The position numbers were made by a program, and so were the translations under genes. From Ramlibacter ginsenosidimutans (GTDB lineage Bacteria > Pseudomonadota > Gammaproteobacteria > Burkholderiales > Burkholderiaceae_C): DNA of 64,000 nt. This document shows, piece after piece, positions 16,043 to 24,870 of the stretch; position 1 is the first letter of the stretch, and every line of letters begins with the position of its first letter. The stretch is from the NCBI RefSeq assembly GCF_042678185.1, contig NZ_JBHUDQ010000001.1. One strand, given 5' to 3'. A model generated the notes under the pieces. It saw only the letters and a list, made by a program, of their open reading frames with translations. It ran no database searches and had not been told where the DNA came from.

Positions 16043-18739
16043 TCAGCCGTCCAGCGCTTCGGCCAGGTAAGGCGCCGTCCGGCTGCCTTGCGCCTTGGCG
16101 ACTTCCTGCGGCGTACCCGCCGCAAGGATGCGGCCGCCCTGCTCGCCCGCGCCCGGCCCCATGTCGATCACCCAGTCCGCCTGCGCCACCACGCGCATGT
16201 CGTGCTCCACCAGCACCACGGTGTTGCCTTCCTCGACCAGCCGCTGCAATTGCGCGAGCAGGCGATCGACGTCGGCCGCGTGCAGGCCCGTCGTCGGTTC
16301 GTCCAGCACGTACAGCGTGTCGCCGCGGTGCGTGCGCTGCAGCTCGGTGGCGAGCTTGATGCGCTGCGCCTCGCCGCCCGACAACTCCGTCGCCGGCTGG
16401 CCCAGGCGCAGGTAGCCCAGGCCGATGTCCAGCAGCACCTCCAGCGACCGCAGCACCGCGGGCTCGCTCGCGAAGAATTCCGCCGCCTGTTCCACCGTCA
16501 TGCCCAGCACCTCGGCGATGCTCTTGCCCTGCCACAGGATCTCCAGCGTCTGCGCGTTGTAGCGCGCGCCATGGCAGGTGGGGCAAGGCGCGTACACGCT
16601 GGGCATGAACATCAGTTCCACCGACACGAAGCCTTCACCCTCGCAGGTTTCGCAGCGTCCCTTGGCGACGTTGAACGAGAAGCGCCCGGGGTCGTAGCGG
16701 CGCTTGCGCGCGGCGGGCGTGGCGGCGAACAGCTTGCGCACCGTGTCGAACAGGCCCGTGTAGGTGGCAAGGTTGGACCGCGGCGTGCGGCCGATCGGCT
16801 TCTGGTCCACCTGCACCAGCCGGCGGATCGCCTGTGTATCGCCCCCAAGCCGCCCCGACCAGACGGCATCGCGCGCGGTCGGCTCCAGCACCTCGTCGGC
16901 CTCTTCCTCTTCGCCTTCGGGCAGCTCGCTTCCGAGGTGCTGCGCCACCAGCTCCAGCAGCGCGCGCGTGACCAGAGTCGACTTGCCCGAGCCCGACACG
17001 CCCGCCACCGCCGTGAGGCAGCCGAGGGGAAACGCCGCCTTGAGGTCCTGCAGGTTGTTGCGCGTGACGCCTTCCAGCCGCAACCAGCCGCGCGCCGGCC
17101 GCGCAGCGCGCGCAGGCAGCCGCACTTCGCCGAACAGGTACGGCCGCGTCTGCGACGCCTGCACCTCGGCCAGCCCGGCCGGCGGACCGCTGTACAACAC
17201 GCGGCCGCCGCGTTCGCCCGCGGCAGGACCTACGTCCACCAGCCAGTCCGCGCGCCGCATGAGCGACAGGTCGTGCTCCACCACGTACACCGAGTTGCCG
17301 CTGCGCTTGAGCCGCCGCAAGGCATCGAGCAGCGCCTCGCCATCGGCGGAATGGAGGCCCGCCGAGGGCTCGTCCAGCACGTAGATGACACCGAACAACT
17401 GGGAACCGAGCTGGGTCGCCAGCCGCAGGCGCTGCAGTTCGCCTGGCGACAAGGTCGGCGTGCTGCGTTCGAGCGAGAGATAGCCGAGGCCGAGCTCCAC
17501 CAGCGTCTGCAGCCTCCCGCAGAGATCGCGCGCGAGCCGCCGCGCTGCCAGCCGCTTCTCTTCCGACAGCTCCGAGGTGAGGCGCACGTCGGGCGCGGCG
17601 GCATGCGAGGCGCCGCCCGCGCGCACGCGCTGATCGCGCTCCTGCGTCGACGCCGCGCGGCTCACCGTGTCGCCTGCGGACGTCTGCTGCGGCAACTCTC
17701 CCAGCGCGACCGGCCTCATGATCGCGTGCACGTCCTCCAGGGTCATCTGCGACAGCGCGCCGATGTCGTGGCCGGCGAAGGTCACCGTCAGCGCCTCCGG
17801 CTTGAGCCGCTTGCCGTGGCACACCGGGCACGGCGCGCTCACGAGGAACTGCGCCACGCGCTTGCGCATCATCGCGCTCTGCGTGCCGGCGAAGGTGTGC
17901 AGCAGGTAGTTGCGCGCGCCGGTGAAGGTGCCCATGTACGCCGGCTCGGTCCGATGGCGCAGGGCGGCCTTCGTCTCCTTGGGCGTGAAGCCGGGATAGA
18001 CCGGCACGGTCGGCGTCTCGTCGGTGAACAGGATCCAGTCGCGGACCTTCTTCGGCAGCTCGCGCCAGGGCGTATCCACGTCGTGGCCCAGGCTCACCAG
18101 GATGTCGCGCAGGTTCTGCCCGTGCCACGCCGGCGGCCAGGCAGCGATGGCGCGCTCGCGGATGGTGAGCTTGTCATCAGGCACCATCGATGCCTCGGTC
18201 GCGTCGTACACGCGCCCTTGGCCGTGGCAACGCGGGCACGCGCCCTGCGGCGTATTGGGCGAGAAGTCCTCCGCATACAGCATGGGCTGGCCCGGCGGGT
18301 AGTGGCCCACGCGCGAATAGAGCATGCGCAGGAGACTGGAAATGGTCGTCACGCTGCCGACCGACGACCGCGTGCTGGTCGCGCCGCGCTGCTGCTGCAA
18401 CGCGACAGCGGGCGGCAGCCCCTCGATGGAATCGACGTCCGGCACGCCGGCCTGGTCGATCAGGCGGCGGGCATAGGGCGACACCGACTCGAGGTACCGG
18501 CGCTGCGCTTCGGCATAGATGGTGCCGAAGGCGAGCGAAGACTTACCGGAGCCCGACACACCGCTGAACACCACGAGCGCGTCGCGGGGAACGTCGACGT
18601 CCACGTCCTGCAGGTTGTGCTCGCGTGCCCCACGCACCCGCACGAAGCCCTGCTCCGCTGACGCCGGCGCGTGGCGCTCGTCGTCCTGGTTTGTCTTGTG
18701 TTCTTTTCCCATCTGCGGCGACGGTAGCGGCAGGCCCAC
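16043..18739 (-). CDS. UvrA-like excinuclease ATPase (short UvrA2-type paralogue)
   Basis: 898 residues, shorter than canonical UvrA (about 940). Two ABC ATPase halves: first Walker A GVSGSGKSSLAFGT near residue 58 and signature LSPGELQRLRLATQ; second Walker A GVSGSGKSTLV near 590 and signature LSGGEAQRIKLATEL. Zinc-ribbon cysteines appear as CPRCHGQG, CPVCHGKR and CETCEGEG plus CPTCHG. The first half has a low-complexity insertion (about residues 345-395, rich in Q, S, R and A) that is not usual. Canonical UvrA starts repair with UvrB; class II UvrA paralogues lack part of the UvrB-binding region and have uncertain roles, sometimes linked to drug tolerance. No uvrB is nearby. An ATG at 18712 is a second possible start. 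Confidence 0.88.
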   Translation of the reverse strand: MGLPLPSPQMGKEHKTNQDDERHAPASAEQGFVRVRGAREHNLQDVDVDVPRDALVVFSGVSGSGKSSLAFGTIYAEAQRRYLESVSPYARRLIDQAGVPDVDSIEGLPPAVALQQQRGATSTRSSVGSVTTISSLLRMLYSRVGHYPPGQPMLYAEDFSPNTPQGACPRCHGQGRVYDATEASMVPDDKLTIRERAIAAWPPAWHGQNLRDILVSLGHDVDTPWRELPKKVRDWILFTDETPTVPVYPGFTPKETKAALRHRTEPAYMGTFTGARNYLLHTFAGTQSAMMRKRVAQFLVSAPCPVCHGKRLKPEALTVTFAGHDIGALSQMTLEDVHAIMRPVALGELPQQTSAGDTVSRAASTQERDQRVRAGGASHAAAPDVRLTSELSEEKRLAARRLARDLCGRLQTLVELGLGYLSLERSTPTLSPGELQRLRLATQLGSQLFGVIYVLDEPSAGLHSADGEALLDALRRLKRSGNSVYVVEHDLSLMRRADWLVDVGPAAGERGGRVLYSGPPAGLAEVQASQTRPYLFGEVRLPARAARPARGWLRLEGVTRNNLQDLKAAFPLGCLTAVAGVSGSGKSTLVTRALLELVAQHLGSELPEGEEEEADEVLEPTARDAVWSGRLGGDTQAIRRLVQVDQKPIGRTPRSNLATYTGLFDTVRKLFAATPAARKRRYDPGRFSFNVAKGRCETCEGEGFVSVELMFMPSVYAPCPTCHGARYNAQTLEILWQGKSIAEVLGMTVEQAAEFFASEPAVLRSLEVLLDIGLGYLRLGQPATELSGGEAQRIKLATELQRTHRGDTLYVLDEPTTGLHAADVDRLLAQLQRLVEEGNTVVLVEHDMRVVAQADWVIDMGPGAGEQGGRILAAGTPQEVAKAQGSRTAPYLAEALDG

Positions 18740-18801
18740 CAGCGTCAGGGTCGGGATGCAGCGAAAAGTACTGTAGGAGCGGCGCGCCCTAAGATCGGCG
18801 G

Positions 18802-19389
18802 ATGTCCGATCTGCCTTCTCCCGTCCCCCGCCGCCCCGTCCACACCCGCAAGACCACCTTCGAAGGATTCCTGCGCGACGATGGCCTCTGGGACATCGAC
18901 TGCACGCTGAGCGACACCAAGGCCGAGCCGATCCAGATGCGCGAGCGCGGCGTGCTGCCCGCGGGCGAACCCATCCACCTGCTGCGCGTGCGGCTCACTG
19001 TCGACGACGGCTTCACCATCCGCGCCGTGCAGACCGGTGCGCTCGCCACGCCCTTTCCCGAATGCCAGGTGCCGGCCGACGCACCCATGCAGAAGCTCGT
19101 GGGCCTGACCATGGGTCCCGGCTGGCGCAAGGCCATCGACGGCGCCATCGGCGGCGTCACGGGCTGCACCCACCTGCGCGAACTGGTGTTCAACGCCGCG
19201 ACCGCGGCCTTCCAGATGATCCCGCACTACCGCGCCACGCAGGGCGGGCAGAAGGACGACATGGAAGCCATGAATGCCGGTAAACCCCCCTTCTACATGG
19301 GGAAGTGCATGACCTGGGCGTTCGAGGGGCCGGTGGTGCAGAGGCTCGCACCGCAGTTCTATCGCAAGCCCGCCAAGTCATCGACGTGA
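18802..19389 (+). CDS. DUF2889 domain protein
   Basis: 195 residues. RKTTFEGFLRDDGLWDIDCTLSDTKA at the start, ERGVLPAGEPIHLLRVRLTVDDGFTI, then MGPGWRKAIDGAIGGVTGCTHLRELVFNAATAAFQM in the second half are the conserved blocks of DUF2889, a common betaproteobacterial cytoplasmic protein of unknown function. The invariant GGVTGCTHL with cysteine and histidine hints at a metal or thiol role, but this is speculation. It diverges from the UvrA-like gene with 62 bases between starts. Confidence 0.85.
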   Translation: MSDLPSPVPRRPVHTRKTTFEGFLRDDGLWDIDCTLSDTKAEPIQMRERGVLPAGEPIHLLRVRLTVDDGFTIRAVQTGALATPFPECQVPADAPMQKLVGLTMGPGWRKAIDGAIGGVTGCTHLRELVFNAATAAFQMIPHYRATQGGQKDDMEAMNAGKPPFYMGKCMTWAFEGPVVQRLAPQFYRKPAKSST

Positions 19390-19522
19390 GCGCAGCGGCC
19401 ATGGGCTCGCCCCGCGCTGCCTGCCAAGCGAGCGAGGGCGAGTAACCGCAAGCCCCGCTGGGGCTCGCATTGCGCCTTATGCTTGCGGCCCCGGACCCGC
19501 TCCGGCGCCAACCAGAAATCCC

Positions 19523-20734
19523 GTGTCCTCTTCCTCCCCCGAGATCCTCACCCCGGGGCTGGTCCGCCTCATGGCGGCCGGCGCCGGCCTTTGCGTTGCG
19601 AGCAACTATTTCGCGCAGCCCCTGCTCGCCCTGTTCGCCCAGCAGTTCCGCATCAGCCCGGCGCATGCCTCGCTGCTGGTCACCTTCACGCAGCTGGGCT
19701 ACATCGCCGGCCTCGTATTGCTGGTGCCGCTGGGCGACCTGGTGGAACGCAGGAGCCTGCTGGTGACCTGCACAGCGTGCTCCACGGTGCTGCTCGCAGC
19801 CATGGGACTGGCGCCGAACTTCCAGGCGCTCATCGGCATCGCCATCCTGCTCGGCACGAGCACGGTCGCCGCGCAGATCCTGGTGCCGCTGTCGGCGCAC
19901 CTGGCGCCGCCGCTGCGGCGCGGGCGCATCGTCTCCAGCGTGATGAGCGGCCTGATCATCGGCATCCTGCTCGCGCGCTTCGCCGCGGGCCTCATCGCCG
20001 ACCTCGCCGGCTGGCGGGCGGTGTACCTGAGCGCCTCGGTGCTCATGGCCTTCTTCTGCTGGACCTGCCATCGCCGGCTGCCGCGTGTCGCAGCGACGAC
20101 GCAGGGAAGCTATGGCGCGCTGCTGCGGTCGATAGTGCAACTGTTCGCGCGCGAGCCGGTGCTGCGCCGCCGCGGCCTCATCGGCGGCTTCGGCTTCGGC
20201 TCCTTCGCCGCCTTCTGGACCGCGATGGCCTTCATGCTCAAGTCGCAGTGGCACGCGAGCGAAGGCGCGATCGGCGCCGTGGCGCTGGTGGGCGCCATCG
20301 GCGCGATGAGCGCGCGCTTCGCCGGCCGCCTCGCCGACGCGGGCTGGGCGCGGGTGTCCACCGGCGTCTTCCTGTCGCTGGTGGTCGTGAGCTGGTTCCT
20401 GCTGTTCGCCGGCACGCATTCGCTGCTCGCCCTGGGCGCCGGCGTGGTGCTGCTGGACCTGGGCCTCCAAGGCTCGCACATCTCCAACCAGAGCGAGGTG
20501 TACCGGCTGGACCCGGCGGCCCGCAGCCGCATCACGACCGTCTACATGACGATGTACTTCAGCGGCGGCGCACTCGGCTCGGCCCTCACCGGCCCCGCAT
20601 ACGCAGCCTACGGCTGGCCAGGCGCCTGCGTGATCGGCGGCGCGATGGCGTTGGGCGCGTTCGTGGTGTGGGCGCTGGGCGAGCTGCGCTTTCCCGTGCG
20701 CCGGATGCGGCATGAGCGGGTGGCGAGTTCGTAG
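19523..20734 (+). CDS. MFS transporter
   Basis: 403 residues from a GTG at 19523; twelve hydrophobic segments can be counted. The conserved loop between helices 2 and 3 reads GYIAGLVLLVPLGDLVERRSLL, a good match to the G-x-x-x-D-R/E-R/K-x-x motif of the major facilitator superfamily, and a weaker repeat GRLADAGWARV is between helices 8 and 9. The sequence resembles drug/proton antiporter-like or sugar-efflux-like members (YnfM/AraJ group) without a substrate-specific signature. Monocistronic; a long palindromic repeat follows within 11 bases of the stop. Confidence 0.88.
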   Translation: MSSSSPEILTPGLVRLMAAGAGLCVASNYFAQPLLALFAQQFRISPAHASLLVTFTQLGYIAGLVLLVPLGDLVERRSLLVTCTACSTVLLAAMGLAPNFQALIGIAILLGTSTVAAQILVPLSAHLAPPLRRGRIVSSVMSGLIIGILLARFAAGLIADLAGWRAVYLSASVLMAFFCWTCHRRLPRVAATTQGSYGALLRSIVQLFAREPVLRRRGLIGGFGFGSFAAFWTAMAFMLKSQWHASEGAIGAVALVGAIGAMSARFAGRLADAGWARVSTGVFLSLVVVSWFLLFAGTHSLLALGAGVVLLDLGLQGSHISNQSEVYRLDPAARSRITTVYMTMYFSGGALGSALTGPAYAAYGWPGACVIGGAMALGAFVVWALGELRFPVRRMRHERVASS

Positions 20735-20744
20735 CAGTCAAAAC

Positions 20745-20851
20745 GAACGCAGAGGGCGCAAAAGGGAACAGCCAAGGACGCAGAAGAAAAAAGATCTTTC
20801 AAATGGAAGTCCTTTTGCGTCCTCTGCGAAACCTTTGCGCCCTCTGCGTTC
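20745..20851. repeat. Long imperfect palindrome, copy B
   Basis: Starts GAACGCAGAGGGCGCAAAAG and ends TTGCGCCCTCTGCGTTC, so its outer arms pair almost perfectly. It lies between the convergent MFS and sigma-factor genes and could end transcription from both sides. Confidence 0.75.
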
Positions 20852-20879
20852 TACTTGTCCGCCTCGCAACGGCGCGTCG

Positions 20880-22151
20880 TCAAGGCGCCATCTCCGCCGC
20901 CCGCGCCAGCAGCATCGCGCGTTCGCGCGCGTTGCCCGCGAGTTCGGCAGCTTGCAGGAACTCCGCGCGCGCCTCGCTGTGGCGACCGAGCTTGGCCAGC
21001 AGGTCGCCGCGCACGCTGGGCAGCCACTGGTAGCGGCGCAGCGCGGGTTCCTCGCGCAGGCGATCGATGATCGCCAGGCCCGCGGCGGGGCCTTCGGCCA
21101 TGCCCACGGCCACGGCACGATTGAGTTCCACCACGGGTGAAGGCGCCGCCTCGGCGAGTTGTGCGTACAGCGCCGCGATGCGCGTCCAGTCCGTCTCCTC
21201 GCTGCGGCGCGCGCGCGCATGGCAGGCGGCGATGGCGGCCTGCAGCGCATACGCGCCGCGCGCCCCATCGAGTTGCTGCGCGCGTTGCAGCGCCGCCAGC
21301 CCGCGCCGGATCAGCAGCGGGTCCCAGCGGGCGCGGTCCTGGTCGGCCAGCAGGATGGGCCGGCCTTGCGTGTCCGTGCGCGCGGCCATGCGCGACGCCT
21401 GCAGTTCCATCAGCGCCAGCAAGCCATGCACTTCCGGCTCGGCCGGCGCGATCTCCGCCAGCATGCGGCCCAGGCGCAAGGCTTCCTGCGCGAGCTCGGG
21501 GCGCATCCAGTCGCCGCCCGCCGTCGCCGTGTAGCCCTCGTTGAACACGAGATAGACCACTTCCAGCACGGAGGCGAGGCGCTGCGCCAGTTCTTCCCCG
21601 CGCGGCACCTCGTAGGGCAGCTTCGCTTCGGCCAGGGTGCGCTTGGCCCGCACGATGCGCTGCGCGATCGTGGGCTCGGGCACCAGGTAGGCGCGCGCGA
21701 TCTCGTGCGTCGTGAGGCCGCCCAGCAGCTTGAGCGTGAGCGCCACGCGCGCGTCCATCGACAGCACGGGATGGCAGGCCGTGAAGATCAGGCGCAGCAG
21801 GTCGTCGCCGATCTCGTCCTGCCGCGCCGCATCGAGTGCGTCGACGAAGTCGGGCACCACCAGGGCCTCCCGAGCTTCGAGGTCGTGGCCGATTTCCTGG
21901 TGCTTGGCGTCCTGCATCTTGATCCGCCGCAAGTGGTCGAGCGCGCGCCGCTTCGCCGCCGTCATCAGCCAGGCCGCCGGCTTGTCCGGCACGCCCTCGC
22001 GCGGCCAGTGCTCCAGCGCCGTGACCAGCGTGTCCTGCGCCAGCTCCTCGGCGACGCCGACGTCGCGCACCATGCGCGCGACCACGGCGACGATGCGCGC
22101 CGACTCCAGGCGCCAGACCGTCGCGATCGCCTGGTGCGTCGCCGAGTGCAT
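20880..22151 (-). CDS. ECF sigma factor, ECF42-type with C-terminal helical extension
   Basis: 423 residues: sigma region 2 (about 20-85: RMVRDVGVAEELAQDTLVTALEHWP), region 4 with a helix-turn-helix (LKLLGGLTTHEIARAYLVPEPTIAQRIVRAKRTL, about 140-175), then a 230-residue helical, TPR-like extension with GAYALQAAIAACHA and ELNRAVAVGMAEG. This long form, together with neighbouring DGPF/YciI genes, is the defining layout of group ECF42, in which no anti-sigma factor is encoded and the C-terminal extension is needed for activity. It would direct RNA polymerase to the YciI genes. It lies downstream of the VOC gene and ends convergent with the MFS gene. Confidence 0.9.
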   Translation of the reverse strand: MHSATHQAIATVWRLESARIVAVVARMVRDVGVAEELAQDTLVTALEHWPREGVPDKPAAWLMTAAKRRALDHLRRIKMQDAKHQEIGHDLEAREALVVPDFVDALDAARQDEIGDDLLRLIFTACHPVLSMDARVALTLKLLGGLTTHEIARAYLVPEPTIAQRIVRAKRTLAEAKLPYEVPRGEELAQRLASVLEVVYLVFNEGYTATAGGDWMRPELAQEALRLGRMLAEIAPAEPEVHGLLALMELQASRMAARTDTQGRPILLADQDRARWDPLLIRRGLAALQRAQQLDGARGAYALQAAIAACHARARRSEETDWTRIAALYAQLAEAAPSPVVELNRAVAVGMAEGPAAGLAIIDRLREEPALRRYQWLPSVRGDLLAKLGRHSEARAEFLQAAELAGNARERAMLLARAAEMAP

Positions 22152-22182
22152 GTCAGGGCGCCAGCAATGCGTGCACCACTGG

Positions 22183-22593
22183 CTACGCGTGGGGCGGCGC
22201 GGCGGCCGGGTCCATCCACACCAGCTCCCACACGTGGCCGTCGAGGTCCTCGAAGCCGTGGCCGTACATGAAGCCGTGGTCCTGCGGTGCGTTCGGCGCC
22301 GTGCCGCCGGCGGCGAGCGCCTTGCGCACGAGGTCGTCGACTTCGCCGCGCGACTCGCACGAGAGGCACACCAGCACCTCGGTGCCCTGCTTCGCGTCGA
22401 CGATGGGCTTCTTGGTGAAGGTCCGGAAGAAGGGCTCCACCAGCAGCATGGCGAAGATGTCCTCCGCGATGACCATGCAGGCGCCCTGCTCGTTGGTGAA
22501 CTGCGGGTTGAAGTCGAAGCCGAGCGCCCGGAAGAACGCCTGCGAACGCTCCATGTTCTTGATCGGCAGGTTGACGAAGATCTTGCGGCTCAT
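22183..22593 (-). CDS. VOC (glyoxalase/bleomycin-resistance fold) protein
   Basis: 136 residues from ATG at 22593 with GAGG upstream. It has the two beta-alpha-beta-beta-beta modules of the vicinal oxygen chelate fold: MSRKIFVNLPIKNMERSQAFFRALGF at the start and HGFMYGHGFEDLDGHVWELVWMDP at the end, where the final H and E are usual metal-ligand positions. It matches the PhnB/lactoylglutathione lyase-like family common beside ECF42 and YciI genes. Reaction unknown. 31 bases before the sigma factor start, same strand. Confidence 0.85.
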   Translation of the reverse strand: MSRKIFVNLPIKNMERSQAFFRALGFDFNPQFTNEQGACMVIAEDIFAMLLVEPFFRTFTKKPIVDAKQGTEVLVCLSCESRGEVDDLVRKALAAGGTAPNAPQDHGFMYGHGFEDLDGHVWELVWMDPAAAPPHA

Positions 22594-22685
22594 GGGCACC
22601 TCAGGGATGGAAAACGGGTTCGGCCCGCGGGGTGCCGATGGCACGCGCGGATGCGTCGCTGGCGTCGTTCATGGCGCGTTGCTCC

Positions 22686-23108
22686 TCAGCGGGTCTCGAT
22701 CTTCTCGAAGCGCTGCCGCGTCTCGTCCTTGACGATGCCGTCGAAGTCCTCCAGCTCGTACAGCTGGCGCACTTCGACGTGGCAGGCCACGCCTTCGCCG
22801 ATCGGGTTGGGGAAGCGCTTGGTCCACTCGATCGCCTCGTCGCGCGTGCGCGTCTGGATGAGCGTGTAGCCGGCGATCAGTTCCTTGCTCTCGGTGAACG
22901 GGCCGTCCACGATGCTGCGCTTGCCGCCTTCGTACTGCACGCGCCAGCCCTTGCTGCTCGGTTGCAGCCCCGAGGCGTCGAGCAGCGCGCCGGCGCGCGC
23001 CAGTTCCTCGTGGTAGCTGGCCATCGCCTGGAAGACCGGCTCGGGGTTGGGCGGGAAGCGGCCGGCTTCGGAGTCGGCCGTGGCCTTGACGATGATCATG
23101 AAGCGCAT
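22686..23108 (-). CDS. YciI/DGPF-domain protein 1
   Basis: 140 residues from ATG at 23108, with AAAGGAGC upstream. The motif that names the family, DGPFTESKELIAGY, is at about residues 73-86, after MIIVKAT and FQAMASYHEELARAGALLDASGLQPS; the final third reads EVRQLYELEDFDG. YciI-like proteins adopt a ferredoxin-like fold with a conserved His-Asp pair in some members; in ECF42 loci they are the sigma factor's known targets, but their biochemical role is open. A candidate ECF42 promoter is 50-80 bases upstream. Confidence 0.88.
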   Translation of the reverse strand: MRFMIIVKATADSEAGRFPPNPEPVFQAMASYHEELARAGALLDASGLQPSSKGWRVQYEGGKRSIVDGPFTESKELIAGYTLIQTRTRDEAIEWTKRFPNPIGEGVACHVEVRQLYELEDFDGIVKDETRQRFEKIETR

Positions 23109-23165
23109 GAGAGCTCCTTTGCGGGATCGGTTCGAAGCGGCGCCCGTCGCCCCTTCCACTGGCAC

Positions 23166-23192
23166 GACGAAGCAGGACCGGCGGAATCGACA
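23166..23192 (-). promoter_or_regulatory. Candidate ECF42 promoter upstream of YciI gene 1
   Basis: On the minus strand TGTCGA (23187-23192) is followed after 17 bases by CGTC (23166-23169), with the ATG of the YciI gene 58 bases further on. The reported ECF42 promoter consensus is TGTCGA at -35 and CGA/TC at -10, so both elements match. This supports positive control of the YciI-VOC-sigma operon by its own sigma factor. Confidence 0.6.
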
Positions 23193-23236
23193 CGCGCCGG
23201 ACCGGAAAAACCCTGAGGAGCCGGCGCGGCGAACTC

Positions 23237-23590
23237 CTAGAGGTAGCAGGGCGCCGTTTCGCGCACTTCGACCGTCGCCCACTCCGCCGCCGGGCAGGCG
23301 CGGGCAATGGCCAGTGCCTCCTCTCGCGTGCCGACGTCCAGCAGGAAGAAGCCGCCCACCATCTCCTTCGCCTCGGCGAACGGGCCATCGAGCACCTGGG
23401 CCTTGCCGCCGCGCACCTGCACGCGCGCACCGCTCTTCTGCGACGCGAGCGACTCCACGGCCAGCAGCTTGTCCTGCTTCTTCAGGTCTTCGGCGAAGTC
23501 CACCATGCGCTGGAACACGGCTTCGCCCTCGGCGCGGGAGCGCGTGTCGCGCTGGGCCGGATCTTCGAGGATGAGGAGCATGTAGGACAT
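23237..23590 (-). CDS. YciI/DGPF-domain protein 2
   Basis: 117 residues from ATG at 23590. MLLILEDPAQRD at the start and the family motif DGPFAEAKEMVGGFFLLDVGTREEALAIARACP in the middle agree with the YciI/DGPF family; it is a shorter paralogue of the gene downstream. It is 128 bases from the next gene, in a spacer holding the candidate ECF42 promoter, so it may be transcribed separately or together with the rest. Reaction unknown. Confidence 0.85.
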   Translation of the reverse strand: MSYMLLILEDPAQRDTRSRAEGEAVFQRMVDFAEDLKKQDKLLAVESLASQKSGARVQVRGGKAQVLDGPFAEAKEMVGGFFLLDVGTREEALAIARACPAAEWATVEVRETAPCYL

Positions 23591-23653
23591 GCGGGCGATG
23601 ATAGGGGCGCTGCTCGCGGGCGGCAACCGCGGGCGCGCCGCAGCGCGCGCAGT

Positions 23654-24535
23654 TCAGGCGCGCACGCGCGTGAGCATCCGGCCCAGGACCCACAGCGCCG
23701 CGATCACGTACGCCAGGCCCGCGGGCACCCACATCACCAGCCCGCCCAGTTGCTGGTCCTGGGCGGGGTCGAAGCCGAGCGCGCTCGAGAGCGGGATGTA
23801 GGGTGCGTACCAGGGCGTCGGCGCGAGGCTCAGCAGCGCGCCGAGTGCGCCCGTGTGCAGCATGGTGGTGAACAGGTAGGCCGTCGAATGCCCGGGGCCA
23901 TAGCGCCCGCGCGGGTCGTGCCCCAGCACCGACCACCAGAAGAACAAGGCGGTCCCGAAGAAGGACAGGTGCTGCAGGATGTGCAGCCATTCATGCTGGA
24001 GCGCCGCGTCGAAGGCCGCGGGAATGTGCCAGCCCCACAGCGCCAGCGCGTGCAGCGCCCAGGCCACCAAGGGGTCGGTGAGCGTGCCCCACAGCGCCGA
24101 CCAGCCGCGCGCCTGGAACCAGCGGCCCACGACGCGGCGCTGCGCCGGCGAGAGCGCCCAGGTCCAGGTGGCGAGCGGCCGCCCGATCACCATGAGCGGC
24201 GCCGCCACCACCATCAGCACTTCGTGCTGCACCATGTGCGCCGAGAACAGCAGGCCGCCCCAGGTGTCCAGCGGCGACACGAGGGCCGCGGCCAGCGACA
24301 GCCAGCCGACGCCGAACGCGGCGGCCTGCGTGAGCGCGACGCCGCGGCCGGCGCCCGCGTTGGACCACAGGCGCCACAGCCCCACGGCGTAGCCGATGGC
24401 CGAGAGCGCCAGCAGCGCTACGAGCCAGGGCGCAAGGTCCCAGGCCCACGGCGAAGGCACCGCGGGTCCGGGCTCGGGCACGTGTGCGAGGGCGGCCGCA
24501 GGCAGGGCGGCGAGCAGGATCAGAACAATTCGCAA
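23654..24535 (-). CDS. CtaG-type cytochrome c oxidase assembly membrane protein (caa3_CtaG)
   Basis: 293 residues if it starts at the TTG at 24535, which lies inside the end of the preceding gene; there is no methionine until much later, and the first 18 residues form a clear signal-like segment (RIVLILLAALPAAALA). Seven membrane segments follow, with the family's histidines in FSAHMVQHEVLMVVAAPLMVIGRPL, HALALWGWHIPAAFDAALQHEWLHILQH and LHTGALGALLSLAPTPWYAPY. The caa3_CtaG family helps insert copper or assemble caa3-type oxidases and is encoded with them. Here it is the last gene of the alcohol dehydrogenase-oxidase operon. Confidence 0.85.
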   Translation of the reverse strand: MRIVLILLAALPAAALAHVPEPGPAVPSPWAWDLAPWLVALLALSAIGYAVGLWRLWSNAGAGRGVALTQAAAFGVGWLSLAAALVSPLDTWGGLLFSAHMVQHEVLMVVAAPLMVIGRPLATWTWALSPAQRRVVGRWFQARGWSALWGTLTDPLVAWALHALALWGWHIPAAFDAALQHEWLHILQHLSFFGTALFFWWSVLGHDPRGRYGPGHSTAYLFTTMLHTGALGALLSLAPTPWYAPYIPLSSALGFDPAQDQQLGGLVMWVPAGLAYVIAALWVLGRMLTRVRA

Positions 24536-24870
24536 GGCCCGTTCACCCACAGCGCGAACCAGATCCCCAGGATCACCAGGCAGGACAGCGCTGCGACCGC
24601 GGCAGCCATGTCGGCAAGGAAGCGCCGGGGCACCCGCGGATGCGCGCCGTCGTCGTCGGGCGAGCCCGGCTCGCCGCGGTGCAGCGACGACTCGCTGAAC
24701 GCGATCACCGCGAAGATGGCGGCGATCGCGAGCGCCACCGCCGCGGTGAGGTGCATGTTCAGGCGCATCTGCTGGCCGCACGAGGGTGTGACCATCGAGT
24801 ACAGCGTGCTCTGCGTGGCGAGCGCGACCACCGGGGCCACCACCAGTCCCAGCCAGCTCTTCATCTTCAT
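24520..24870 (-). CDS. Small membrane protein of the oxidase operon, unknown
   Basis: 116 residues with three hydrophobic segments (about 8-24, 40-62 and 88-110). Distinct features: MVTPSCGQQMRLNMHL between the first two segments and a final WVNGPCELF. It overlaps the subunit III gene by ATGA and the CtaG gene by 16 bases, so it is tightly tied to the oxidase. It could be a small structural subunit taking the place of subunit IV (CtaF), or an assembly factor; I do not recognise the family. Confidence 0.7.
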   Translation of the reverse strand: MKMKSWLGLVVAPVVALATQSTLYSMVTPSCGQQMRLNMHLTAAVALAIAAIFAVIAFSESSLHRGEPGSPDDDGAHPRVPRRFLADMAAAVAALSCLVILGIWFALWVNGPCELF

